From: Comamonas sp. lk
GTDB taxonomy: Bacteria; Pseudomonadota; Gammaproteobacteria; Burkholderiales; Burkholderiaceae_C
Assembly (NCBI GenBank): GCA_945860595.1
Contig: CAMAQV010000011.1
Location: 1 to 64,000, forward strand
DNA length: 64,000 nt
Direction: 5' to 3'
Shown piece after piece: positions 45,212 through 55,332 of the stretch. The notes under the pieces are model-generated. The model was not told the DNA's origin, searched no databases, and worked only from the letters and a program-made list of their open reading frames with translations. Each line of letters starts with the position of its first letter. Position 1 is the first letter of the stretch. Made by a program: the position numbers and the translations under genes.

Positions 45212-45934
45212 TCAGACTTCCCCGCCCAGGTAGGCGGCTTTGATGCGTTCATCGCCCATCAGGGCTTTGGATTCGCCGCTGAGTACGACTTTGCCGGTTG
45301 ACAGCGCGTAGGTGCGGTTGGAGATGGACAGGGCCATGCGGCTGTTTTGCTCCACCAGCAACACACTGACTTTTTCGTCGCGCGAAATCGCCACGATGGC
45401 GCGGGCAATGTCCTGCACCAGCTTGGGCGCGATGCCCAAACTGGGCTCGTCGAGGAGCAGCATGCGCGGCTTGGCCATCAGGGCGCGGCCTATCACCATC
45501 ATTTGCTGCTCGCCGCCTGACAGCGTACCGGCTTGCTGCGAAAAACGCTCGCGCAGACGCGGAAAGCGCTCCAGTACGCTGTCCAGACTGCGGGCAATAC
45601 CGGCCTTGTCGTCGCGCGTGAACGCACCCATGAGCAGGTTGTCTTTGATGGACATGAAAGGGAATACACGCCGCCCCTCGGGCACCATGGAAATACCTTT
45701 GCGCACGATCTCTGCGGTGGGGGTGCCATCGAGCCGTTCGCCCATGAAATGGATCTCTCCGGCGTGCAGCCGGGCCAGACCGGTGATGGCGCGCAGGATG
45801 GAGGACTTGCCCGCGCCATTGGCACCGATGAGCGCCACCGTTTCGCCTTCTTCGAGCGTGATGGACACGCCTTTGAGGGCGTAAATCTGGTCGTAATAGA
45901 GTTCGACATTGTCGAAGCGCAGCATCGCTGTCAT
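45212..45934 (-). CDS. livF: Branched-chain-type ABC transporter ATPase (LivF)
   Basis: A 240-residue ATPase with Walker A IGANGAGKSSIL, signature LSGGEQQMMVIGRALM, and Walker B PRMLLLDEPSLGIAPKLV. It is one of two ATPases of the HAAT importer encoded by 45212-49836. livG ends 3 bases upstream. Confidence 0.94.
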   Translation of the reverse strand: MTAMLRFDNVELYYDQIYALKGVSITLEEGETVALIGANGAGKSSILRAITGLARLHAGEIHFMGERLDGTPTAEIVRKGISMVPEGRRVFPFMSIKDNLLMGAFTRDDKAGIARSLDSVLERFPRLRERFSQQAGTLSGGEQQMMVIGRALMAKPRMLLLDEPSLGIAPKLVQDIARAIVAISRDEKVSVLLVEQNSRMALSISNRTYALSTGKVVLSGESKALMGDERIKAAYLGGEV

Positions 45935-45937
45935 GGC

Positions 45938-46720
45938 CTACATTCCGATGGCAGCGTCTTCGGCGCCCAAATAGGCTTCGATGACTTGGGGGTTGTTTTG
46001 GATCTCAGCGGGCGTGCCTTCGGCGATTTTTTCACCGAAGTTCAGCACCACAATGCGGTCTGAAATCTTCATCACCGCAGGCATATCGTGCTCCACCAGC
46101 AGCACGGTGACGCCGCGTTCTTCGCGCAATTTGCGCACCAGCTGCACCATGTGCATAGTCTCGTCGTGGTTCATGCCCGCAAAGGGCTCGTCCAGCAGCA
46201 GGACGGTCGGCTGCGTGGCCAGGCCGATAGCCATACCCAGGGCGCGCAAATGGCCTTGCGGCAGGTTGGAGGCCAGTTCATCGCGGATGGTGTGTAGACC
46301 CAGGAAGTCAATGATGTCGTCTGCCGACTGGGCGAACAAGGCTTCATCTGCGGCGGCCAGGCGAGTACCCAGAAAGAATCCCAAAAGCGATGCGCGTGAG
46401 CGCAGATGGTGGGACACGATGATGTTTTCCCGCACCGTCATGGAGCGGAAAATAGTGGTCTCCTGGAAGGTGCGCACCACGCCCTTGCGGGCAACGATGT
46501 GCGGTGCCAGATCGCTGATGCGTTCACCTTTGAATAAGACTTCACCGGCGCTTGTCTGGACAAAGGACGCAATGAGCTTGAACAGCGTGGACTTTCCCGC
46601 GCCGTTGGGACCGATAACCGAGAGGATTTCGCCCTGATTGACCGAAAAGCTAACCTGGTTCACCGCCACCAGACCGCCATAGCGTTTGGTCGCAGCTTTG
46701 ACCTCCAGGATGACGCTCAT
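45938..46720 (-). CDS. livG: Branched-chain-type ABC transporter ATPase (LivG)
   Basis: A 260-residue ATPase: Walker A IGPNGAGKSTLFKLI, Q-loop VVRTFQETTIFRSMTV, Walker B VLLLDEPFAGMNHDE. The ABC signature reads LPQGHLRALGMAIGLA, a slightly degenerate LSxGQ as often seen in LivG. ATG 46718-46720 overlaps the livM stop by 4 bases (ATGA). The frame is open upstream to 47542 inside livM, and I reject that extension. Confidence 0.94.
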   Translation of the reverse strand: MSVILEVKAATKRYGGLVAVNQVSFSVNQGEILSVIGPNGAGKSTLFKLIASFVQTSAGEVLFKGERISDLAPHIVARKGVVRTFQETTIFRSMTVRENIIVSHHLRSRASLLGFFLGTRLAAADEALFAQSADDIIDFLGLHTIRDELASNLPQGHLRALGMAIGLATQPTVLLLDEPFAGMNHDETMHMVQLVRKLREERGVTVLLVEHDMPAVMKISDRIVVLNFGEKIAEGTPAEIQNNPQVIEAYLGAEDAAIGM

Positions 46721-47691
46721 TTGCGTACCTCTTTGCGGTCCATCAGGCTGAGCACCCCGTTGGGCAGCCACAGCATCAGGGCGATCATCAGCCCCGAATA
46801 AATCAGCAGCTGGAAGCGCCCGGTGGAAAACAGCAAATCCCAGCCAAAGTACAAAAGCAGCGTGCCCAGCATGGGACCGAACACAAAGCCCAGGCCGCCC
46901 AGAAAACAGTTGAGCATGAAGTTCACGCTGTCCGTGATCTGGAAGGAGGAAGGGTAGAGCGACTGCGAAATCGAGACGAAACTGGCGCCTGCAATGCCGC
47001 CCAGAAAGGATGAAATTGCATATGCCAAGACCCGCAGCCACGCGGTATTCACACCGATCGATGAGGCCAGCTCCTCGTTTTGCTGCAAGGAACGGCACAA
47101 ATGCCCCAGCCGCGAATGGACGATGCGCCACAACACGGCATAGGTCAGCACCATCATGACCACGGCCATGAAATAAAAAGCCAGCTTCGGGTTGGCCAAG
47201 GTGGTGAAATCCGGGATCACGGTCAGTCCGAAGATGCTCAGCTCTGCGGGCAGGCGGATCGAGGTGATGCCCTTGGCCCCGTTGGTAAACGGCATGGCCA
47301 GGGCGGTGAGCCGACTGACCTCGGTGAGCACCAGCGTGACCATGGCGAAGTACACGCCGCGCAGCCGCAAAATCGGCAGCCCGATCAGCACCGACAGCAG
47401 CGCGCAAAAGGTGCCGGCCAAGGGCAGCGTCCACCAAAAGCTGACGTCGCCTTTGGTGATCAATAGGGCCGATACATAGCCACCCACCAACGCATATGCA
47501 CCCTGGCCGATGTTGATGCGGCCGATGTAAAAAGTCAGCCATACGCCCGCCGAGGCAATGGACAGAAGCGCAACCGCCGTGAGGGTGTAGTACAGATCCA
47601 CCCGCCCGGACGCGGCGATGCCGGCGGGCACCAGCACCAGCACGACCAGAAGAAAGAGGGCGACCGCGCCCCAGCGTTGGGTGTTGCGCAT
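46717..47691 (-). CDS. livM: Branched-chain-type ABC transporter permease (LivM)
   Basis: A 324-residue polytopic permease with the LivM pattern VWLTFYIGRINIGQGAYALV, LRGVYFAMVTLVLTEVSRLT and the ATPase-contact loop SLQQNEELASSIGVNTAWLR. It pairs with LivH to form the channel. It starts at ATG 47689-47691, 1 base after the livH stop. Confidence 0.94.
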   Translation of the reverse strand: MRNTQRWGAVALFLLVVLVLVPAGIAASGRVDLYYTLTAVALLSIASAGVWLTFYIGRINIGQGAYALVGGYVSALLITKGDVSFWWTLPLAGTFCALLSVLIGLPILRLRGVYFAMVTLVLTEVSRLTALAMPFTNGAKGITSIRLPAELSIFGLTVIPDFTTLANPKLAFYFMAVVMMVLTYAVLWRIVHSRLGHLCRSLQQNEELASSIGVNTAWLRVLAYAISSFLGGIAGASFVSISQSLYPSSFQITDSVNFMLNCFLGGLGFVFGPMLGTLLLYFGWDLLFSTGRFQLLIYSGLMIALMLWLPNGVLSLMDRKEVRK

Positions 47692-47692
47692 A

Positions 47693-48562
47693 TCAGCCCC
47701 AGGGTTTGCCCATCAGGCCCTGCGGACGCAGGGCCAGAAACACCATCAGCGACGCAAAGATTGCCAGGTAGGTGATCTCGCCGGATGAGGCCAGCAGCGT
47801 CAGGCCCACGCTTTCCATCATGCCCAGAATGAAGCCGCCCAGAATGGCGCCCGATATCACACCGGCACCGCCAATCATGATCATCATGAAGGCCTTAATC
47901 GACGTCGGGCCGCCCATGCCCAGGTTGATGCCGGTAATCGTCACCAGCAAGCCGCCGACGATGCCCGCCAGCATGGCCCCCAGCGCGAAACCGATCATGG
48001 AATAGCGGTCCACGTCCACTCCCATCAGCCGGGCCGCGACCTTGTCCTGGGCCAGCGCGCGCATGGCGCGGCCGGTTTTGGAGTGCTGCATAAAGAGAAT
48101 AAAAACCGCCACCATGGCCAGCGCCAGAACCCCGATCAGGATGCGGTCATAGGGCATGATGATGATGAAGTCCCAGTTCATCACGCCATCTACAATTTTG
48201 GGCAAGCCGCGCTGCTTTTCGCCGAAGACCAGCAGGATCACTGCGTCCAGAAAAAAGGCAATGCCAGCGGCCAGCAGCATGGTGCTTTCCTCGCGTTTGG
48301 AATTGCGGATCACCGGACGGAACAAAAAGCGCTCCACCAGCGCGCCAATGACGGCCAAGGCCACGCCGGAGGCCAACAGGCCCACGATAAAGGGCAACCC
48401 GAATTGCGACACCACGGTGTAGGTGACAAAACCGCCCAGCACATACATCTGGCCATGGGCGAAATTGAGCACATTCATCAAAGAAAAAATCAGCGTCAGC
48501 CCCAGGGCGATCAGCGCGTACTGCGCCCCCAGGTACAAACCGTTCACAAGCACTTGTTCCAT
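47693..48562 (-). CDS. livH: Branched-chain-type ABC transporter permease (LivH)
   Basis: A 289-residue permease: NGLYLGAQYALIALGLTLIF, NFAHGQMYVLGGFVTY, and the coupling region MRALAQDKVAARLMGVDVDR. It sits 86 bases downstream of the receptor gene and begins the permease part of the operon. Confidence 0.94.
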   Translation of the reverse strand: MEQVLVNGLYLGAQYALIALGLTLIFSLMNVLNFAHGQMYVLGGFVTYTVVSQFGLPFIVGLLASGVALAVIGALVERFLFRPVIRNSKREESTMLLAAGIAFFLDAVILLVFGEKQRGLPKIVDGVMNWDFIIIMPYDRILIGVLALAMVAVFILFMQHSKTGRAMRALAQDKVAARLMGVDVDRYSMIGFALGAMLAGIVGGLLVTITGINLGMGGPTSIKAFMMIMIGGAGVISGAILGGFILGMMESVGLTLLASSGEITYLAIFASLMVFLALRPQGLMGKPWG

Positions 48563-48648
48563 GCACGCCTTGCTGTAACGCTATTGAAAAAAAAGGCGGC
48601 AGGCCTGGCACGCGCCAGACCCGCCGCGGGTTCAGCCGATGTTCCGTA

Positions 48649-49836
48649 TCAGTCGACGCTGGCGACGAACATGGTTTCGAACTTGCCGTCTTTGTAGACG
48701 TTCACCACCAGCGGTACCGAAACCTGGCGCTTTTGGCCAAACGAGGAGGTGCCCACATATTTTAGTTTGGCGTTGCCCACCATGTAGGGGTTGGGCGCTT
48801 CAAACTTGTCCATGGTTTTCTGGAACTCTTTCACATCGGTCAAACCTTTGGGGTTGGCCTTGAGGGTTTCCAGGATGTACTCCAGGGCGTAGACCTTGGT
48901 GTTGGACTCGTCGTTGTATTCGCCGAACTTCTTAGTGTAGCGGGCTACGAATTCGCGCATCTTGTCGGAGGCGAGTTGGGGAGTTGATGCACCGCCGACC
49001 GAGATGAAGCCGTCAGCCAGTTTGCCCGCGCCTTCTTTGAGCACGTTGGCGTCTTGGGCGGTTTCAGTAGAAATCAGGCCTTTGAAGCCCATTTCGCGTG
49101 CCGAACGGATCAGCTGCGGCGCCTGGGCGGGTGCCACGCCGGACAGAACCAGCAGGTCCGGTTGGGTTTTCAGCACGGGCAGCAGCACCGGGGTGAAGTC
49201 GGTGGTGTCCACCTGGTAGGTCACATTGGCAGATACAACGTTCAGGCCCAGCGACTTGGCCGCAGCGGCTCCGCTGTCACGCTGGCTCAGGGGATCGGAT
49301 TCGTTGGCTGCGACAAAGGCGATCTTTTTGACGCCTTTTTCTTTCATCAGGTGCGTGTAAATCGCAGGGCCGGACTGGTAGTTGGCAACCATGCCCAGGA
49401 TGGCGTTGCTGGCGGGCTTGACGTACAGCTCTTTGGGGAAGGCGTAGGGGAAATACATGATGCCGCGGCTCTCGGCCACCGGGCGTACGGCAGCTGCGCC
49501 GTCATCGACGTTGGGGCCGACCACATAGTGAATACCTTCCTGGGCCATTTTTTCCATGCCCGCGATGGCGCGCTTGGGGTCTTTTTGGTCGTCAAAAGCA
49601 ACGATTTGCACGTCGTATGTGGTGCCGCCGATTTTCACGCCGCCGGTTTCGTTGATCCAGTCAGCCCGGGTTTCCATTGAGCGCTGGTTGGAAATACCCC
49701 AGCTGGCAGCCGGGCCGGAGGTCACGCCGACAAAACCGATTTTGAGCACCGGATTGGCCGCGAAGGCAGCGCTGCTCAGAGTCAGGCCGAGTACGGCGCT
49801 CATCACGCCGGAGACCAGGAAATTGCGTTTTTTCAT
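48649..49836 (-). CDS. ABC transporter substrate-binding protein of the HAAT (Liv) family
   Basis: A 395-residue periplasmic receptor with a signal peptide (about 27 residues, ending SSAAFA) and the Peripla_BP_6 fold (LKIGFVGVTSGPAASWGISN, YVVGPNVDDGAAAVRPVAES). It is the first gene of the importer operon. ATG 49834-49836 has TAGGAG upstream; the frame to 49905 is rejected. The ligand is unknown, but the downstream enzymes suggest an amino acid or sulfonate rather than a plain branched-chain amino acid. Confidence 0.92.
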   Translation of the reverse strand: MKKRNFLVSGVMSAVLGLTLSSAAFAANPVLKIGFVGVTSGPAASWGISNQRSMETRADWINETGGVKIGGTTYDVQIVAFDDQKDPKRAIAGMEKMAQEGIHYVVGPNVDDGAAAVRPVAESRGIMYFPYAFPKELYVKPASNAILGMVANYQSGPAIYTHLMKEKGVKKIAFVAANESDPLSQRDSGAAAAKSLGLNVVSANVTYQVDTTDFTPVLLPVLKTQPDLLVLSGVAPAQAPQLIRSAREMGFKGLISTETAQDANVLKEGAGKLADGFISVGGASTPQLASDKMREFVARYTKKFGEYNDESNTKVYALEYILETLKANPKGLTDVKEFQKTMDKFEAPNPYMVGNAKLKYVGTSSFGQKRQVSVPLVVNVYKDGKFETMFVASVD

Positions 49837-49932
49837 GAAGAAGCTCCTAGGGGAAGGATGAAAGATGGGATCAAGGGAGACGCAACCAAAACGGACCGAT
49901 TGCACGGACGGTTGGTGGGTAGATCATGCATG

Positions 49933-50053
49933 TTGTTAACAATCGCGTCAATCCATTTTCAAAGATTCCACCACGCATTGGGGTAAATCCTAGGCCTGAC
50001 AAAGCGCCCCATGCGGGTTTCCACGCATGTCGGTGGGGGAATATCGTTAACAA
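49933..50053. promoter_or_regulatory. Paired GTTAACAA sites in the GntR/importer intergenic region
   Basis: TTGTTAACAA (49933-49942) is a perfect 10-bp palindrome, and GTTAACAA recurs at 50046-50053, 111 bases on. The first fits the loose GntR-family pattern TnGTnnACnA. They lie between the divergent GntR gene and the importer operon, so they are candidate operators for this regulator. A third GTTAACAA at 24696-24703, upstream of tctC, shows that the motif is not unique. Confidence 0.4.
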
Positions 50054-50120
50054 ATGGGGGCTATCGGGTTTTTGCCCGGACAATCACGGTTTTGCCCGCC
50101 TATCGAGGAGAGTGTTTCCC

Positions 50121-50834
50121 ATGGTGACGTTGGTCAGTCAGGATGATGCGGAGGAAGCGCGCATCGTCGAACGCATTTACGAAGCAGTGATGGACCAGCG
50201 CTTGGCGCCCGGGGCCAAGCTGTCGGAGGCGGCGCTGTGCGAGGCCTTCGGTGTCGGGCGTATGCGGATCCGGCGCAGCCTGCTGATTCTGGCCAGCCGC
50301 GAGGTCGTGGAACTACAGCCTAACCGCGGCGCGTATGTGGCCCAACCCACGGCGGACCAGGCGCGCGAAGTGTTTGAGGCCCGCCTGCTGATCGAACCGC
50401 CGCTGGCCCGTCTGGCGGCGCAGCGCATCAAGCGCGTGGGCATCAAGGCGCTGGCAGTCCATCTGGATAAAGAGGCCGCCGCGCATGCCGCAGGCAACCG
50501 GCGCGAGGCGATCCGCTTGTCCGGTCAGTTCCATGCCGCGCTGGCCCAGGTCGCCGACAACGCCGTCACGCTGCGCATCGTCAAAGACCTGATCACCCGC
50601 AGCTCCATCATCATTGCCATGTACGGCGACGCCGGTTTCAGCAACTGCCGCGACGATGAGCACAACGCCATCGTCGCCGCCCTGCGTGCGGGCAATGCCG
50701 ACCAGGCCGAAGCGCTGATGCGCGCGCATCTAGGCCATATCAAAGACCATCTGCAGCCGGGCCGCCAGACCCTGCAAACCCAGGATTTGGTGACGCTGTT
50801 TGGTAACGGTAAAAGTGATGGCAAGCGCGCCTGA
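50121..50834 (+). CDS. GntR-family (FadR/FCD) transcriptional regulator
   Basis: A 237-residue regulator with an N-terminal winged helix-turn-helix (IVERIYEAVMDQRLAPGAKL, LCEAFGVGRMRIRRSLLILA) and a C-terminal FCD ligand domain (QAREVFEARLLIEPPLARLA, FHAALAQVADNAV, DDEHNAIVAALRAGNADQAE). The FCD metal-site histidines are visible. ATG 50121 follows GAGGAG; the open frame upstream to 49926 is rejected. It is divergent from the importer/dehydrogenase operon and likely controls it in response to a carboxylate-like ligand. Confidence 0.92.
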   Translation: MVTLVSQDDAEEARIVERIYEAVMDQRLAPGAKLSEAALCEAFGVGRMRIRRSLLILASREVVELQPNRGAYVAQPTADQAREVFEARLLIEPPLARLAAQRIKRVGIKALAVHLDKEAAAHAAGNRREAIRLSGQFHAALAQVADNAVTLRIVKDLITRSSIIIAMYGDAGFSNCRDDEHNAIVAALRAGNADQAEALMRAHLGHIKDHLQPGRQTLQTQDLVTLFGNGKSDGKRA

Positions 50835-50870
50835 GCTGGCGCAAACCCATCAACGCCCGCATCTTTCAAA

Positions 50871-51485
50871 ATGCCCATGCATTTCTACGAGCCCCGCAAT
50901 GGCCACGGCCTGCGCCACGATCCCTTCAACGCCATCATCGCCCCCCGGCCGATAGGCTGGATATCGACCTGTTCGGAGGACGGCGAGCCCAATCTTGCGC
51001 CGTACAGTTTCTTCAATGCTTTCAATTACACGCCGCCGCTGATCGGCTTTTCCAGTCTGGGTGACAAAGACAGCGTCTGCAACGCCCGCGCCACCGGTGA
51101 ATTTGTCTGGAACCTGGTGAGCCGCCCGCTGGCTGAGGCCATGAACCAGAGCTGCGCGCCCGTACCGCATGGCGTGAACGAATTTGAGCTGGCCGGGCTG
51201 CAAACCGCAGCCTCGCGCCTGGTGAAAGCCCCGCGTGTCGCCGGCAGCCTGGTGGCCATGGAATGCAAAGTCACACAGATCATCCAGCTCCAAAGCCATA
51301 CCGGTGCGGCCCTGAGCACCTGGTTGACCATGGGTGAGGTGATCGCGGTGCACATTGACGACAGCCTGATCGAAGCGGGTGTCTACCAGACGGCAAAAGC
51401 CGACCCGGTCCTGCGGGCTGGTGGGCCCGGTGACTACTTCACCCTGGACCCCGATCGCCTGTTTCGTATGACCCGGCCCGGCTGA
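50871..51485 (+). CDS. Flavin reductase-like FMN-binding split-barrel protein
   Basis: A 204-residue protein of the flavin_reduct family: FNAIIAPRPIGWISTCSEDG, NLAPYSFFNAFNYTPPLIGF and GEFVWNLVSRPLAEAMN. Such proteins reduce flavins or act as FMN-dependent oxidoreductases. It follows the GntR gene by 36 bases and may be cotranscribed with it. Substrate unknown. Confidence 0.88.
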   Translation: MPMHFYEPRNGHGLRHDPFNAIIAPRPIGWISTCSEDGEPNLAPYSFFNAFNYTPPLIGFSSLGDKDSVCNARATGEFVWNLVSRPLAEAMNQSCAPVPHGVNEFELAGLQTAASRLVKAPRVAGSLVAMECKVTQIIQLQSHTGAALSTWLTMGEVIAVHIDDSLIEAGVYQTAKADPVLRAGGPGDYFTLDPDRLFRMTRPG

Positions 51486-51531
51486 GTCAGAATCGCCGCT
51501 TTGTTTCTGTTTACCGCACTGAAAGTATTCC

Positions 51532-52503
51532 ATGCGCGCCCTATTGCTCACCAAAGAACCTGCATTCAACGTAAGCGTCTCCCATGTCGCCGCCCCGGAT
51601 CTGTCCGAGGGTGCGGTGCGTGTGCAAGTTGACTATTCAACGCTGAACTACAAAGACGGCCTGGCCATCACCAACGCAGCGCCGGTGGTCCGTTTGTGGC
51701 CCATGGTGGCCGGTATTGACGGATCAGGCACGGTGCTGGAATCGCAGCACCCGGACTGGAAGGCGGGCGACGCGTTTGTACTCAATGGCTGGGGCGTTGG
51801 TGAGACGCACTGGGGCTGCTTGGCCGAGCAGGCCGTGCTCAAGGGTGACTGGCTGGTGCGCCGCCCGCAGGCCTTCAGCGCCCGCCAGGCCATGGCGATC
51901 GGCACTGCCGGTTACACCGCCATGCTGTGTGTGATGGCGCTTGAGCGCCACGGCGTCACGCCGGGCGAGGGTGAAGTGCTGGTCACCGGCGCCAGCGGTG
52001 GCGTGGGCAGTGTCGCAGTGGCGCTGTTATCGAGTCTAGGCTATCGCGTGGTCGCCAGTACGGGCAAGCTGACTGAGACCGCGTATTTGCAGGCCTTGGG
52101 CGCGCACGAGGTCATAGACCGCGTTGCCTTGTCGGCACCCGGCAAGCCCATGCAGGCCGAGCGCTGGGCCGCCGTGGTGGACAGCGTGGGTTCGCACACC
52201 CTGGCCAACGCCCTGGCGCAAACCCGTTATGGTGGTGCAGTAGCGGCCTGCGGGCTGGCGCAGGGACGTGATTTGCCGGCGACGGTAGTGCCGTTTATTT
52301 TGCGCAATGTGGCCCTGCTGGGCGTCGATTCGGTGATGGCACCGCGTGCGCTGCGCCAAACGGCATGGGACCGGCTGGCGCGCGATCTGGACGGTGCCAA
52401 ACTGGCATCGATGGTGGAAGAGATAAGCCTTGACCAGGCGGTAGAAAAAGCCCAGGCTTTGATGGCCGGACAGGTGCGCGGGCGCATCGTTGTCAGGATC
52501 TGA
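51532..52503 (+). CDS. acuI: Acrylyl-CoA reductase-type MDR oxidoreductase (AcuI/YhdH)
   Basis: A 323-residue zinc-free MDR enzyme: DYSTLNYKDGLAITNAAPVV, AGIDGSGTVLES, and the NADPH fold VLVTGASGGVGSVAVALLSS. The family reduces acryloyl-CoA to propionyl-CoA, detoxifying acrylate-type compounds. No DMSP lyase gene is nearby. The next gene begins 26 bases downstream. Confidence 0.88.
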   Translation: MRALLLTKEPAFNVSVSHVAAPDLSEGAVRVQVDYSTLNYKDGLAITNAAPVVRLWPMVAGIDGSGTVLESQHPDWKAGDAFVLNGWGVGETHWGCLAEQAVLKGDWLVRRPQAFSARQAMAIGTAGYTAMLCVMALERHGVTPGEGEVLVTGASGGVGSVAVALLSSLGYRVVASTGKLTETAYLQALGAHEVIDRVALSAPGKPMQAERWAAVVDSVGSHTLANALAQTRYGGAVAACGLAQGRDLPATVVPFILRNVALLGVDSVMAPRALRQTAWDRLARDLDGAKLASMVEEISLDQAVEKAQALMAGQVRGRIVVRI

Positions 52504-52529
52504 ACAGGCGTTCGAATTACCCGGTCTTC

Positions 52530-54438
<1,909 letters not shown>

Positions 54439-54498
54439 ACGCAGACGCCTGGCACGCGCAACCGGTTCCATGTCCTGCCCCTGCCGCACCGTCGCACC

Positions 54499-55242
54499 AT
54501 GTGTCTGATCGCTTGGAACTGGCAACCCGACAAAGGCTTGCTGCTTTTGGCCAACCGTGACGAGTTCTATGCCCGCCCCACGCTGCCCCTGCACCGCTGG
54601 CCGGATGCGTCGGTGCTAGCGGGCAAAGACCTGCAAGGTGGCGGCACCTGGTTGGGTCTGGGCCGGGGAGGGCGGCTGGCTGCGCTGACCAATGTGCGTG
54701 ACCCGGGCCAGTTCCGCGCTGACGCCCCGAGCCGTGGCGCGCTGGTGGCGGACTTCTTGCGCGGGGACATGAGCGGCTCCGAATACCTGCAACAGGTCAG
54801 ACCGCAGGCCACGGCATTCAACCCCTTTAACCTGCTGCTGTTTGACGGTGAGTGCCTACTGGGTTTTGAGAGCCAGGGTGCGCGCACCGTGTCGCTGCCA
54901 GCGGGCGTCAATGCCGTCTCGAACGCCCGCTTCAACACCCCTTGGCCCAAGTTGCAGCGCCTGACGCAGGCGCTGCGTCAGCACGGTATGCCCGATGTGG
55001 TCCAACCTCAGGACTTGCTGCCGCTGCTGACCGACGCCCAAACCGCCAGCGACGCACAACTGCCCGACACCGGGGTGCCGCTGGAAACCGAGCGGGCTTT
55101 ATCGGCCGCCTTTATCCGCACCCCCGACTATGGCACCCGTGCGTGCAGCATCGTGCGGGTACAGGGGCACCAGGCACGGTTTTGGGAGCAGGGCTTTGAT
55201 GCAGCGGGTGCCGGTTCCCTGCTGTGTATGGAAAATACCTAG
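54499..55242 (+). CDS. NRDE (TANGO2-like) family protein
   Basis: A 247-residue protein with the N-terminal cysteine typical of Ntn-type family members (MCLIAW) and the diagnostic NRDE in LLANRDEFYARPT; GGGTWLGLGRGGRLAALTNV also fits. Eukaryotic TANGO2 belongs here; a role in heme handling has been proposed for homologues. Its function is not settled. It begins 60 bases after LPOR. Confidence 0.9.
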   Translation: MCLIAWNWQPDKGLLLLANRDEFYARPTLPLHRWPDASVLAGKDLQGGGTWLGLGRGGRLAALTNVRDPGQFRADAPSRGALVADFLRGDMSGSEYLQQVRPQATAFNPFNLLLFDGECLLGFESQGARTVSLPAGVNAVSNARFNTPWPKLQRLTQALRQHGMPDVVQPQDLLPLLTDAQTASDAQLPDTGVPLETERALSAAFIRTPDYGTRACSIVRVQGHQARFWEQGFDAAGAGSLLCMENT

Positions 55243-55332
55243 TTCTTGCAGGCCGTGCCGGGGCCATACTGCTGGGCTAACCGGCTGTGAATAGCTATCG
55301 CGCCATTTTTCACCCCAGACCCAGGAGACACC

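Noticed and set aside
46721..47542. N-terminal extension of livG inside livM
   Set aside because: The extension is the out-of-frame shadow of livM; livG starts properly at ATG 46718-46720 with an ATGA overlap.
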